This document shows positions 9,607-18,198 of a DNA stretch of 64,000 nucleotides, one piece after another. The position numbers and the translations under genes were made by a program. The DNA is from Brevibacillus sp. JNUCC-41 (GTDB lineage Bacteria > Bacillota > Bacilli > Bacillales > DSM-1321), in assembly GCF_014844095.1 (NCBI RefSeq), contig NZ_CP062163.1, positions 744,001-808,000 on the forward strand, given 5' to 3'. Within the stretch, counting starts at the first letter, position 1; each line of letters opens with the position of its first letter. The notes under the pieces were generated by a model that had not been told where the DNA came from, ran no database searches, and saw only the letters and a list, made by a program, of their open reading frames with translations.

Positions 9607-9939
9607 TTAAAAAACCAATTGAACCAACATCATGTAGACAATCGTTCCCCCCGCTATGGAAAGGAGCATCATTTTCTTCCAAATGTGAAGCAGGGCAACT
9701 ACCGCTATCGCCATAAATTCAGGGAGGCCATGACTTCCGGATTGTAAGCTCACATCCTTTAAACAATAAATGACCAAAAGCCCAATTACCGCGGATGGCA
9801 GTATTTTACCGAGATACTGTACATACTTCGGTGTGGGTTTACCTGATGGAAAAACGATGAATGGAAGAAACCTTGTAAGCATCGTGCCTAGAACAACCAT
9901 TGCTATTGTAATGATTTGCTGTGTTAAATCCATTGTCAT
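9607..9939 (-). CDS. azlD: Branched-chain amino acid exporter small subunit AzlD
   Basis: The 110-residue membrane protein has about four hydrophobic segments and the AzlD pattern ([33 protein letters not shown]). AzlD works with AzlC as a two-subunit branched-chain amino acid exporter. Its start overlaps the azlC stop by 4 bases, showing translational coupling. Confidence 0.9.
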   Translation of the reverse strand: MTMDLTQQIITIAMVVLGTMLTRFLPFIVFPSGKPTPKYVQYLGKILPSAVIGLLVIYCLKDVSLQSGSHGLPEFMAIAVVALLHIWKKMMLLSIAGGTIVYMMLVQLVF

Positions 9940-10649
9940 ACGGTCTTGACCTCAACTTTCTCTAATGGCTTTCTAAGTAGGGTGAGTACCCCCAAAATTG
10001 AAAACATGGCAGGGATGATGAAATTGCTTCCGCCAAAAATAATAAGACAGACCGCTGACAGTCCAAGCCCTGCGAGAGCACTATGATGGTTTTTCTCTTT
10101 CATCCACTGTTCAATGAAAATGACTACAAAGAGGGCCGTCATAACAAAATCTAGTCCTTCTGTGTTGAACTTGACAAGGGATCCAAAAATGCCGCCAATC
10201 GTCGCTCCTATCACCCAGTAGGAATGATTGAGCAGTGTCACGAAGAACATGAACCAGCCCTTGTCTACATTCTTCGGAACATCAACGGTACAATTGATGG
10301 AAAAAGACTCATCACAAAGCCCAAAAATCAGATACAGCTTTTTCCTCCCGGTCCCCCCATACTTATCCAGCATGGAAATGCCATAAAACAAATGCCGTGC
10401 ATTCACCATTAATGTTAGAAAAAGGGCGTTAATCGGATTGAATGCGACAAGCAGTAAATTGGCTGCAACAAACTCCATTGATCCTGCAAATATTGTCAGA
10501 CTCATCAATATCGGGTAAATCGCACTGAAACCTAATGAATTCATAAAGATCCCATAAGCGATGCCTAGAAATAAAAAGCCTGCAAAAATGGGCATTGTGT
10601 ACGGAAAGGCTGCACGAAATGCAGGTAGCATTTGTGTTCTTTTTTTCAT
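9936..10649 (-). CDS. azlC: Branched-chain amino acid exporter large subunit AzlC
   Basis: The 237-residue membrane protein belongs to the AzlC family ([44 protein letters not shown]). With AzlD it exports branched-chain amino acids or analogues such as 4-azaleucine. The ATG at 10649 is preferred because AGGATG precedes it. A frame-compatible ATG at 10706 has no ribosome-binding site and lies inside an inverted-repeat operator. It is divergent from a MocR-type regulator, which probably controls it. Confidence 0.9.
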   Translation of the reverse strand: MKKRTQMLPAFRAAFPYTMPIFAGFLFLGIAYGIFMNSLGFSAIYPILMSLTIFAGSMEFVAANLLLVAFNPINALFLTLMVNARHLFYGISMLDKYGGTGRKKLYLIFGLCDESFSINCTVDVPKNVDKGWFMFFVTLLNHSYWVIGATIGGIFGSLVKFNTEGLDFVMTALFVVIFIEQWMKEKNHHSALAGLGLSAVCLIIFGGSNFIIPAMFSILGVLTLLRKPLEKVEVKTV

Positions 10650-10697
10650 ATATTTCACATCCTGATGGCTAAATTTATTTAAACGTAACATACAAAA

Positions 10698-10727
10698 TCC
10701 GTACAAAAAACAAGTTAATTGTATGGA
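10698..10727. promoter_or_regulatory. Putative MocR operator 1 (azlC side)
   Basis: Inverted arms TCCGTACAA and TTGTATGGA are separated by 12 bp. The same arms and spacing recur at 10816-10847, near the regulator's own start. Confidence 0.65.
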
Positions 10728-10742
10728 TTACAATTTAAATAA

Positions 10743-10773
10743 AATACCCCCATTTCATTAAAATGGGGGTATT
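10743..10773. promoter_or_regulatory. Perfect 13-bp inverted repeat in the divergent promoter
   Basis: AATACCCCCATTT and its exact complement are separated by 5 bases. It could form a stable hairpin midway between the two operators; on the minus strand it is followed by TTATTT. It may be a transcriptional insulator or attenuator for azlC. Confidence 0.5.
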
Positions 10774-10815
10774 GATAGATATCCTTATATATATCATCCC
10801 GTTTCATGATTAGAA

Positions 10816-10847
10816 TTCCATACAAAAAATGATATGATTGTATGGAA
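10816..10847. promoter_or_regulatory. Putative MocR operator 2 (regulator side)
   Basis: TTCCATACAA and TTGTATGGAA are separated by 12 bp, ending 21 bp before the regulator's ATG and overlapping its likely -10. This suggests autoregulation. Confidence 0.65.
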
Positions 10848-10868
10848 TAAGTTAGTAGAGGTGAAACC

Positions 10869-12257
10869 ATGCCAGTAAATTCATTTGACAATTATCCAAT
10901 GTCCTGGAAACCTGATAAGAAAGCATTAAAGCGGCCTTTTTATAAATCCCTTGCATCATTACTTGAACAAGATATAACAAATGGTTTTTTAGCACCTGGA
11001 ACGAAGTTGCCTCCGCAACGAGAATTGGCAGATTTTCTTGATTTAAACTTCACCACGATTACCCGTTCCTACAAAATATGCGAGGTAAAGGGATTAATAT
11101 ATGCGGTTACGGGAAGCGGAACCTTTGTGGCTCCCAACGCCACTCGTTCCATAACCATTTCCGTGGATAAAACGGCAAACAGCATTGACCTTGGTTTCGT
11201 GGCTTCTTTTGAGCAAACCAATGATATTGTATCAGAAACCATTCAAAAAACTGTGAACAAAAGTTATTTGGAGCAGCTGCTGAATTACAACGACCCGACT
11301 GGTATTCCACATCAAAAAACAGCAGCCCTAAACTGGATGGAATCTTTCGGCATTCACGCGGATCAAGAGCATATGGCCATCGTTTCCGGTGCCCAAAATG
11401 CATTGGCAGTTGCCTTGGCTGCCTTGTTTGAGCCCGGCAATAGAATTGCAACCGACTTATACACCTATTCGAACTTCATCGAGTTGGCAAAGATGTTCCA
11501 TATTAAGTTAGTTCCCATTCCCGGTGACCAGTTTGGCATGCTACCAGACGAACTTGAAAAGCAGTGTTGTCAAATAAATATTAACGGCATTTTTCTGATG
11601 CCCTCTTGCAACAATCCAACCACAATCATGATGTCGGATATTCGAAAGCAAGAAATAGCGGCGGTCATCCGCAAGCATCGTTTAATTTTGATTGAGGATG
11701 ATATCCATGCATTCCTGACGGCAGGGATTATCCCCGATTACCGGCAGCCGATGTACCACTTGCTTCCAGAACAGTGCGTTTATATTTGCGGCACCTCTAA
11801 GTCCATATGTTCTGGGTTAAGGGTTGCCTATATGGTCTATGGGGATGCTTTGCGCGATAAAATTTCCCAGGCCATTTTCAACATAAATGTAAAGACCTCT
11901 TCTTTTGATGCAGAGGTTATCACAGAGCTTATTCTATCAGGAAAGGCTCATGAAATTGTTTCTCAAAAGAAACAGCTTGCCAAGACTGCAAATGATATTT
12001 ATTCGGAATATTTTCCTTTAAGAAAGGATGTTGGACATCCTCTCAGTCTATATCGCTGGCTTCCCATTCAAGGACATAACGATGCGTTACAGCTGGAAAC
12101 AGATCTGAAAAAGCGCGGCATTCGAGTTTTTCATTCCAATCGTTTCCAAAGCGGGCAGACCACACCTGATATGCATTTGCGTATTGCACTATCTTCGACC
12201 AACTCATTTGATGAGTTAAGAATAGGATTAGACATATTAAAACAGTACCTCAACTGA
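10869..12257 (+). CDS. MocR/PdxR-type GntR regulator with aminotransferase domain
   Basis: The 462-residue fusion has an N-terminal GntR winged helix (about 20-95; GTKLPPQRELADFLDL, then FTTITRSYKICEVKGL) and a fold-type-I aminotransferase-like domain (about 120-460). The domain keeps the PLP-site features PSCNNPT and the lysine of GTSKSICSGLR. MocR proteins use PLP, often reacting with an amino acid, to alter DNA binding. GAGGTGAAACC precedes the ATG. Divergence from azlCD and two matched operators indicate that it controls export of an amino acid. The effector is not known. Confidence 0.9.
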   Translation: MPVNSFDNYPMSWKPDKKALKRPFYKSLASLLEQDITNGFLAPGTKLPPQRELADFLDLNFTTITRSYKICEVKGLIYAVTGSGTFVAPNATRSITISVDKTANSIDLGFVASFEQTNDIVSETIQKTVNKSYLEQLLNYNDPTGIPHQKTAALNWMESFGIHADQEHMAIVSGAQNALAVALAALFEPGNRIATDLYTYSNFIELAKMFHIKLVPIPGDQFGMLPDELEKQCCQININGIFLMPSCNNPTTIMMSDIRKQEIAAVIRKHRLILIEDDIHAFLTAGIIPDYRQPMYHLLPEQCVYICGTSKSICSGLRVAYMVYGDALRDKISQAIFNINVKTSSFDAEVITELILSGKAHEIVSQKKQLAKTANDIYSEYFPLRKDVGHPLSLYRWLPIQGHNDALQLETDLKKRGIRVFHSNRFQSGQTTPDMHLRIALSSTNSFDELRIGLDILKQYLN

Positions 12258-12290
12258 TTCAAAGATCGGAAAATCAAATTTTTTTAAAAA

Positions 12291-12507
12291 GGCTCTTTTC
12301 GTAAAGATTGTTGTTTTTAAAACGAAACGATTTAAGGTTGATTGAAGCGGAAGTGCGAGACTCCTGCGGGAGCAGCGGGACAGGTGAGACCCCACAGGCG
12401 TTCACGCCGAGGAGGCTCACCGCCCGCCCCGTGGAAAGCGAGCATCTGGAGGGGAAATCAACCACACCGCATTACTTGGTAATAGCAAAAAGTATGCGAA
12501 AACATCC
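12291..12507 (+). repeat. MITE-like repeat, copy 2
   Basis: Nearly identical to copy 1 from GGCTCTTTTCGTAAAG to TATGCGAAAACATCC, with single-base differences (GATTGAAGCGG, CCCGTGGAAAG). It lies 34 bp after the MocR stop. Confidence 0.85.
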
Positions 12508-12604
12508 TTTTAAAAAACATTCCAGCCGATTTCAGAAATCTAAAAAACTATTAAGAAAACCGATGAGCCATTCCACCCCCTCAAGACTATCGCCAAATGG
12601 AAGA

Positions 12605-12775
12605 AAAGTCAGTTTGCCTATAGTTTTTTATTTAAAAAACCGTTCCAGGTGGTTGGAACGGAAGGTACGGGACTCCTGCTTAGAAAAGCGTGTCCTAAGG
12701 AGAACCCGTAGGCAAGCGCCGAGGAGGCTCCCGGACCGCCCGCGGAAAGCGAGTGCCTGAAGTGGAAATTAAATT
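12605..12775. repeat. Second repeat type ('GGAACGGAAGGT' variant)
   Basis: It begins with CAGTTTGCCTATAGTTTTTT and continues GGTTGGAACGGAAGGTACGG, GACTCCTGCTTAGAAAAGCG and a GAGGAGGCTCCCGGACCGCC block. It is related in design to the MITE-like element but clearly divergent. Confidence 0.65.
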
Positions 12776-12783
12776 TTTTAACC

Positions 12784-12965
12784 CTATAAAGTGAATATCC
12801 CACCATGATAACAATAGTAACTTTCAGCTTTAAGATCTTTAATCTTACTTAAAGACTGTTCTGCTTCCTCGACATTTAAACAGAATTGTCGATTAATTCA
12901 TCTACTAGTTTTCTATTAACTGATTTTTTTATATGTATATCTACTTTAAGCTTTTTTGTATACTC
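12784..12965 (-). pseudogene. Small gene remnant with frameshift
   Basis: Minus-strand codons read REYTKKLKVDIHIKKSVN then RKLVDELIDNSV before a stop. In the next frame they read CLNVEEAEQSLSKIKDLKAE, continuing SYYCYHGGIFTL to a stop at 12784. The two halves together look like one hydrophilic helical protein with a one-base shift. There is no start codon; the front overlaps the end of the membrane gene at 12968. Family unknown. Confidence 0.4.
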
Positions 12966-12967
12966 TC

Positions 12968-13482
12968 TTAAATTGCAGGTAAAAAAAATATAACAAGTAT
13001 AAGTAATAAAACAGTCCATAAAAAAGAGAAATATATTTTTTTGGGTCTAGTTATAGTTTTAGATCCATATTTATTAACTATTGAAAGTATAAACCAATAT
13101 ATTAAAAATAAGAAATAATTGATTATTAAATATAAAATCCATCTCCATTTTTGAATCCATTCGTCTAAAGGAGTACCTACCACTAACACCATAAGTATAA
13201 AAATAGAAATAATAAAAATCAAACTACTAATTATATGCATCTTGTTCCAAATAGAATGGGATAATATAGTCGATTTTTTTTGAATTGAAATATTGTTATT
13301 AAGTAAAAGCACCCAATAATTACTATAATAAATAAAATAGTCATATAAGCAGGTACTGGTAGACCAATTTGATTAGATGACATAGGGACTGATATATTTT
13401 TATTAAATATATCAGCTATGAACATAGAACTTATTAGCACAAATATTATTATAACTTGAAAAAAAGACCAACGAGAGATGAT
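12968..13482 (-). pseudogene. Membrane protein gene, frameshifted at an A8 run and lacking a normal start
   Basis: Two overlapping frames together encode a four-segment membrane protein. The first (13482-13231) carries segments near SFFQVIIIFVLISSMFIAD and PAYMTILFIIVIIGCFYL; the second (to 12968) carries HIISSLIFIISIFILMVL and FSFLWTVLLLILVIFFL. The shared part contains eight A residues on the coding strand (13274-13281), and one extra A would join the frames as QFKKKSTILSHS. A strong AGGAGGAGG is followed only by ATA ATC ATC, so no ordinary start codon sits at the right distance. Decay, phase variation or slippage are all possible. It is last in a three-gene unit. Confidence 0.6.
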
Positions 13483-13505
13483 TATCCTCCTCCTAAAACC
13501 AAAAA

Positions 13506-14561
13506 TTATTTTTTCTTATCATAAAATTCGATAACTCCTTGATAACTTGTAGAAAAAGGTTTCTTTTGTAAGTCTAAAGTTTTTAAGTCTGCAAGTATTT
13601 CTTTTTCACGATTATTAATAATAAAAATAAACTTCCTACTTTTATCTTCATACATTTCCTTTAGTTTATTAGGTTCTATATGAACAAAAGTTGGCTTATT
13701 TTCATCAATATCTACTTTTTCAGCTAATACAGAGGTATTTCCAAATTCATCAATTAAAAGTACATCTACCTTTGTTTTATAAGGAATTGCAGCTAATTTT
13801 ATACCTTCAACTTCCTCCTCTGTCAGTAATTTATTATTTTTATCAACTAACTTTGATTCTTTATTATCACTGCCTATCCAAGTTGGAATTGGATAGAAAT
13901 TTTGCTGATTTGACAATTCCTTTTGATCCAAAGTAAAAGATTGATCATTTATTAGCTTTTTATCCATTGAAATATTTTTACTCTGTACAAAGAAACGATA
14001 ATTACTTAAACTACCTCCATTATAACGGTTCATAGTACTTGTTTGATCAATAGGGAAGAATGTAAGTTCCTGCATTTCATCTACATCCCATTTAATATCA
14101 AGATTGATAGTAACTGATGAATATGGTGGGATATCATAAATCATTGCAGGTTTCCAACTACTAGAATCAGCTGTTTTGATTTGCGCGTTTTTATTTCCTT
14201 GTAAAAACAAAGTTTGAATGACCATTTTTTCCTTAGTGTTATTCTCATACTTTACTTTACCAGATATAAAGGATTTATTTTTGGGGATTTTTAAAAAGAG
14301 AAACTCTTCTCCTTGCACTTTTTCATATTGTATATATTCGTCATTAGGAATAAATGCTTTGACCTGAGTAAAAGGAGTACTGGATGTCGCAACTTTATCA
14401 GATTTATTTAGCAAATCCATGTCCTTAGAGACGATGGTACTCTTATTATTTGAAGTCAATTGTAGTATATCTTTTTCATCGTATAAATTAGTATCGGATG
14501 AATTAGAACATCCTGATATAATTAATAACAGTAATAAAATTAAAAACTGTATTTTTCGCAT
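13506..14561 (-). CDS. Hypothetical lipoprotein
   Basis: The 351-residue protein has a lipoprotein signal peptide ending LLIISGC with Cys18 as the lipidation site, so it is probably anchored outside the membrane. The mature part is Ser/Asn/Lys-rich, then beta-rich (KSFISGKVKYENNTKEKMVI, YSSVTINLDIKWDVDE), like an extracellular domain of immunoglobulin-like build. I do not recognise a family. It lies 71 bp after a secreted protein and 24 bp before a membrane-protein gene, in AT-rich DNA bounded by repeats and an integrase scar. Confidence 0.75.
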   Translation of the reverse strand: MRKIQFLILLLLLIISGCSNSSDTNLYDEKDILQLTSNNKSTIVSKDMDLLNKSDKVATSSTPFTQVKAFIPNDEYIQYEKVQGEEFLFLKIPKNKSFISGKVKYENNTKEKMVIQTLFLQGNKNAQIKTADSSSWKPAMIYDIPPYSSVTINLDIKWDVDEMQELTFFPIDQTSTMNRYNGGSLSNYRFFVQSKNISMDKKLINDQSFTLDQKELSNQQNFYPIPTWIGSDNKESKLVDKNNKLLTEEEVEGIKLAAIPYKTKVDVLLIDEFGNTSVLAEKVDIDENKPTFVHIEPNKLKEMYEDKSRKFIFIINNREKEILADLKTLDLQKKPFSTSYQGVIEFYDKKK

Positions 14562-14585
14562 TAAAACAAACCTTTCTAAAATAAA

Positions 14586-14612
14586 TAGCGCTGCAATTAC
14601 GCTACAGCGCTA
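14586..14612 (-). terminator. Hairpin between secreted-protein and lipoprotein genes
   Basis: TAGCGCTG and CAGCGCTA are separated by 11 bases and followed on the minus strand by TTATTTTAG. The weak T run suggests partial termination or an RNA-processing barrier that would favour the upstream gene. Confidence 0.5.
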
Positions 14613-14632
14613 ATCAAATATTTTAATAGATT

Positions 14633-15163
14633 TTAATAGGCATTACTCTTTGTTGTTCTTGCCTCATAAAGGACACCTGAATTAGTTGCAGTATGAATGG
14701 TTAAACCAGTATATACATTTGATGATGAGTTTCGACCTAAGGCTGCCTCAGATGTTGCTGTTAATTTACCAATAGCAATTTTTTTAGATCCATTTTTAGT
14801 AAGGGATAAATTAGCATTTCTAATACTTGTTGTAGCTGACACTACCGTAGAAATAATTTTCCCTTTTGTAGTACCTTCACTGGTAATGGTTTTTGTAGTA
14901 GGTGACAATGCCGTTTTTCCTGACGCTAAGTCTCCCCATTTAGATGCTCTTGCTAAATTTGAATTACTAGAAGTACCAAAATCAACCGAATCATCAGACT
15001 CTTCTGTATCCTCCCATGCGTCGTCCCAATTCACTTGATATTCTTCAGTTAATTGTTCATTTGTTTCTTCGGCCGAAGCATTTCCCGTCATTAAAAATGG
15101 TGATACTCCTAATACTAATGCAAAACCTAAATTTGCAACCTTTTTCATTTTTATAAATCCCAT
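14633..15163 (-). CDS. Hypothetical secreted protein
   Basis: The 176-residue protein has a classic signal peptide (MKKVANLGFALVLGVSPFLM, then TGNASAEE with cleavage probably after ASA). An acidic stretch follows (DDAWEDTEESDDSVDFG), then a Ser/Thr-rich, basic C-terminal domain (ARASKWGDLASGKTAL to SNAY). An acidic pro-segment before a basic domain recalls exported peptides kept inactive until processed, but no bacteriocin family is recognised. GGAAG lies before ATG 15163; ATG 15148 is also possible. First gene of a unit with a lipoprotein and a membrane protein. Confidence 0.72.
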   Translation of the reverse strand: MGFIKMKKVANLGFALVLGVSPFLMTGNASAEETNEQLTEEYQVNWDDAWEDTEESDDSVDFGTSSNSNLARASKWGDLASGKTALSPTTKTITSEGTTKGKIISTVVSATTSIRNANLSLTKNGSKKIAIGKLTATSEAALGRNSSSNVYTGLTIHTATNSGVLYEARTTKSNAY

Positions 15164-15359
15164 TTTCTATTATCTTCCAAATACACGATATAGTATTTTA
15201 ATATAAAAATCAAATTTTTCCATTTAAGGAATACAATTACCTGTTTTTTTCGATGCATGAAAACAATAACAATAAACACTCCTCTAGGAATCAATGCACA
15301 AAAAAGAGTCCATTGTACCTAAGGTCTCTTCCATATTCTAAATTTAGCTTCTCGAAGAA

Positions 15360-15548
15360 TCATTCGTAAGTGAAAAAAATAAAATTTTTCAATACGTTAT
15401 GGGTTTCCTCTTCGGTAATCCCGATATAGCGAAGGGTGACAGAAGGATGAGATTGATGCAGAATTCGTTGGAACATTGCTATATCCTTCGTGGCTTTCTT
15501 AAAGTATGGTTGCCGACATGTTCCACGTCAGCAAACTCTGCCGCCTTA
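15360..15548 (-). pseudogene. Tyrosine recombinase (phage integrase) C-terminal remnant
   Basis: Minus-strand translation gives HVGNHTLRK and then, after a frame change, TKDIAMFQRILHQSHPSVTL followed by RYIGITEEE and a stop at 15360. This is the catalytic C-terminus of tyrosine integrases (the HTLR...RYIG pattern). The usual residues between HTLRK and the next helix are missing and the nucleophile region is incomplete. It is therefore a dead fragment marking past integration at the edge of the AT-rich islet. Confidence 0.7.
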
Positions 15549-15577
15549 TTTAGCTGCGAGAATGCTTAACTTATTGG

Positions 15578-15607
15578 AAGGGATACTAGGTTTGTAGTAT
15601 CCCTTTT
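15578..15607. terminator. Hairpin AAGGGATACT/AGTATCCCTT
   Basis: A perfect 10-bp stem with an 8-base loop; the T run is on the plus strand (TTTTTT) while the minus strand has only weak T content. It lies just after the Nudix gene stop. Confidence 0.6.
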
Positions 15608-15622
15608 TTAAGTAAGGCTTGT

Positions 15623-16072
15623 TCATGAAATATATGTCTGTCCATTTTTGTGAGTGAATGCATGGATTCCTTCTTTTTTCAATAAAACCGGCAAATACTG
15701 TGCGACCATCTCGGCAATTCCGAGATTAAGCGGATGAAGTATCCAATCAATGGATTTCCAATCAAGAATGCCTTCCCGCGTTTTTTTCGGTGTTTCATAT
15801 AGTAAATCTGCATCTGCCATATACAAATATACATATATTCCCTCCAATTCACCTTCTGGAGTTTCCCAGGTTACGGTTCCTTTAGAAAAAAAGGTCCCTA
15901 CGTCTATGCCCGTTTCCTCATATACCTCACGCTGTGCACCTATATCAGGTGTTTCACCTTTCTCGATTTTGCCCCCCACCCCGTTCCAAACACCCATAAT
16001 AGGAGCTTTCTCCCGGTTAAGCATGAGCAGTTCATTATTCTTCTTTACAAAACAAACCGTATACTTAAACAT
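15623..16072 (-). CDS. Nudix hydrolase (MutT-like)
   Basis: The 149-residue cytoplasmic protein has the complete Nudix box GGKIEKGETPDIGAQREVYE followed by ETGI (about residues 33-56), which binds Mg and cleaves nucleoside diphosphate-X bonds. The motif WNGVGGKIE is common in 8-oxo-dGTP-type MutT homologues, so nucleotide-pool cleaning is likely but not shown. Neighbours give no clue: an integrase scar on one side and the large repeat array on the other. Confidence 0.88.
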   Translation of the reverse strand: MFKYTVCFVKKNNELLMLNREKAPIMGVWNGVGGKIEKGETPDIGAQREVYEETGIDVGTFFSKGTVTWETPEGELEGIYVYLYMADADLLYETPKKTREGILDWKSIDWILHPLNLGIAEMVAQYLPVLLKKEGIHAFTHKNGQTYIS

Positions 16073-16330
16073 TATTCAAAGTGACCCCTTTATCGTTAAT
16101 TAATGTACTTCATGGCTAGGCAGCTTAATAAGAGTGATGCTAAAAAATACTTAACCCCTTTTTATAGGAAAGATCTTTGCCTAAAATCATTGGCTTTTTT
16201 CACTTCTGCTGCCTCCAAAGTATTAACACATTCTTAAATTTTAACAATGAATAAAGAATCCGTAAACGCTCTCCGCCAATGTATGAATGCACTCCCCATT
16301 AGTTCCAATACTTCTATTTTCAGCGCATAT

Positions 16331-18147
16331 ATTCGTGAAATTGAGCGGTATTACCCGAGTTTGCGATGTTTACTCGTGAGTTTGCATTTTACTCGCGAAT
16401 TCGCACTGTTTACTCGTGAATTTACGCTATTTACTCGTGAATTCATACTGTTTACTCGTGAATTTACACTGTTTACTCGTGAATGAGCTGTTTACTCGTG
16501 AATTCACACTGTTTACTCGTGAATTCGCACTGTTTACTCGTGAATTTGCGCTGTTTACTCGTGAATTCACACTGTTTACTCGTGAATTCTCATTTTACTC
16601 GTGAATCTGCATTCTTTACTCGTGAATTTGCGCTGTTTACTCGTGAATTCACACTGTTTACTCGTGAATTCTCATTTTACTCGTGAATCTGCATTCTTTA
16701 CTCGTGAATTTGCGCTGTTTACTCGTGAATTCACACTGTTTACTCGTGAATTCGCATTTTACTCGTGAATTTACGCTGTTTACTCGTGAATTCGCACAGT
16801 TTACTCGTGAGTTTGCGCTGTTTACTCGTGAATTCGCACTGTTTACTCGTGAATTCTCATTTTACTCGTGAATCTGCACTATTTACTCGTGAATTCGCGC
16901 TGTTTACTCGTGAATTCGCACTGTTTACTCGTGAATGCGCTGTTTACTCGTGAGTTTGCGCTGTTTACTCGTGAATTCGCATTTTACTCGTGAATCTGCA
17001 CTATTTACTCGTGAATTCACACTGTTTACTCGTGAATTTACGCTGTTTACTCGTGAATTTGCGCTGTTTACTCGTGAATTCACACTGTTTACTCGTGAAT
17101 TCGCATTTTACTCGTGAATTTACGCTGTTTACTCGTGAATTCGCACTGTTTACTCGTGAGTTTGCGCTGTTTACTCGTGAATTCGCACTGTTTACTCGTG
17201 AATTTACGCTATTTACTCGTGAATTCATACTGTTTACTCGTGAATTCACACTGTTTACTCGTGAATTCGCATTTTACTCGTGAATTTACGCTGTTTACTC
17301 GTGAATTCGCACTGTTTACTCGTGAGTTTGCGCTGTTTACTCGTGAATTCGCACTGTTTACTCGTGAATTCTCATTTTACTCGTGAATCTGCACTCTTTA
17401 CTCGTGAATTCGCGCTGTTTACTCGTGAATTCGCACTGTTTACTCGTGAATTCTCATTTTACTCGTGAATCTGCATTCTTTACTCGTGAGTTTGCGCTGT
17501 TTACTCGTGAATTCGCACTCTTTACTCGTGAGTTTGCGCTGTTTACTCGTGAATTCGCATTTTACTCGTGAATCTGCACTATTTACTCGTGAATTCACAC
17601 TGTTTACTCGTGAATTCACACTGTTTACTCGCGAATTCGCACTGTTTACTCGTGAATTCACGCTATTTACTCGTGAATTCGCATTTTACTCGTGAATTCG
17701 CACTGTTTACTCGTGAATTCACACTGTTTACTCGCGAATTCGCACTGTTTACTCGCGAATTCACACTGTTTACTCGTGAATTTACGCTGTTTACTCGTGA
17801 ATTCGCGCTGTTTACTCGTGAATTCGCATTTTACTCGTGAATTCGCACTGTTTACTCGTGAATTTACACTGTTTACTCGTGAATTCACGCTATTTACTCG
17901 TGAATTCGCATTTTACTCGTGAATTCATACTGTTTACTCGTGAATTCACACTGTTTACTCGCGAATTCGCACTGTTTACTCGCGAATTCACACTGTTTAC
18001 TCGTGAATTTACGCTGTTTACTCGTGAATTCGCGCTGTTTACTCGTGAATTCGCATTTTACTCGTGAATTCGCACTGTTTACTCGTGAATTTACACTGTT
18101 TACTCGTGAATTCACGCTATTTACTCGTGAGTTTGCATTTTTATCAT
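16331..18147 (-). repeat. Large array of 21-bp repeats (core TTTACTCGTGAA)
   Basis: About 85 tandem units of TTTACTCGTGAATTCGCACTG fill roughly 1.8 kb. The first 14 bases are nearly invariant. Differences fall mainly at positions 15 (C/T), 16 (G/A), 18 (A/G) and the end. Some units are 19 bp long (ending GCAT or TCAT), which changes the reading frame, so the array cannot be one protein. The first units (16331-16400) are more degenerate, as expected of an older edge. It lies between the Nudix promoter and the P450 terminator. The complementary core TTCACGAGTAAA recurs at 32228 and 50577. Confidence 0.95.
17692..18145 (-). repeat. Higher-order duplication inside the 21-bp array
   Basis: Segment 17692-17918 (227 bp) is repeated almost base for base at 17919-18145, including its rare CGCGAA variants and the placement of the 19-bp units. 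This shows recent block duplication rather than single-unit growth. Confidence 0.85.
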
Positions 18148-18163
18148 TTCATGCATAAAGAAA

Positions 18164-18189
18164 GCAGCGATTCCCTTAAGAATCGCTGC
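18164..18189 (-). terminator. Terminator of the P450 gene
   Basis: GCAGCGATTC/GAATCGCTGC stem followed on the minus strand by TTTCTTTATG. It separates the P450 transcript from the repeat array. Confidence 0.85.
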
Positions 18190-18198
18190 ACCTCCTAT

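Noticed and set aside
16331-18147. CRISPR array
   Set aside because: The repeat is too short (12-14 constant bases), the 'spacers' are about 7 bases and mostly alike, and no cas genes are present.
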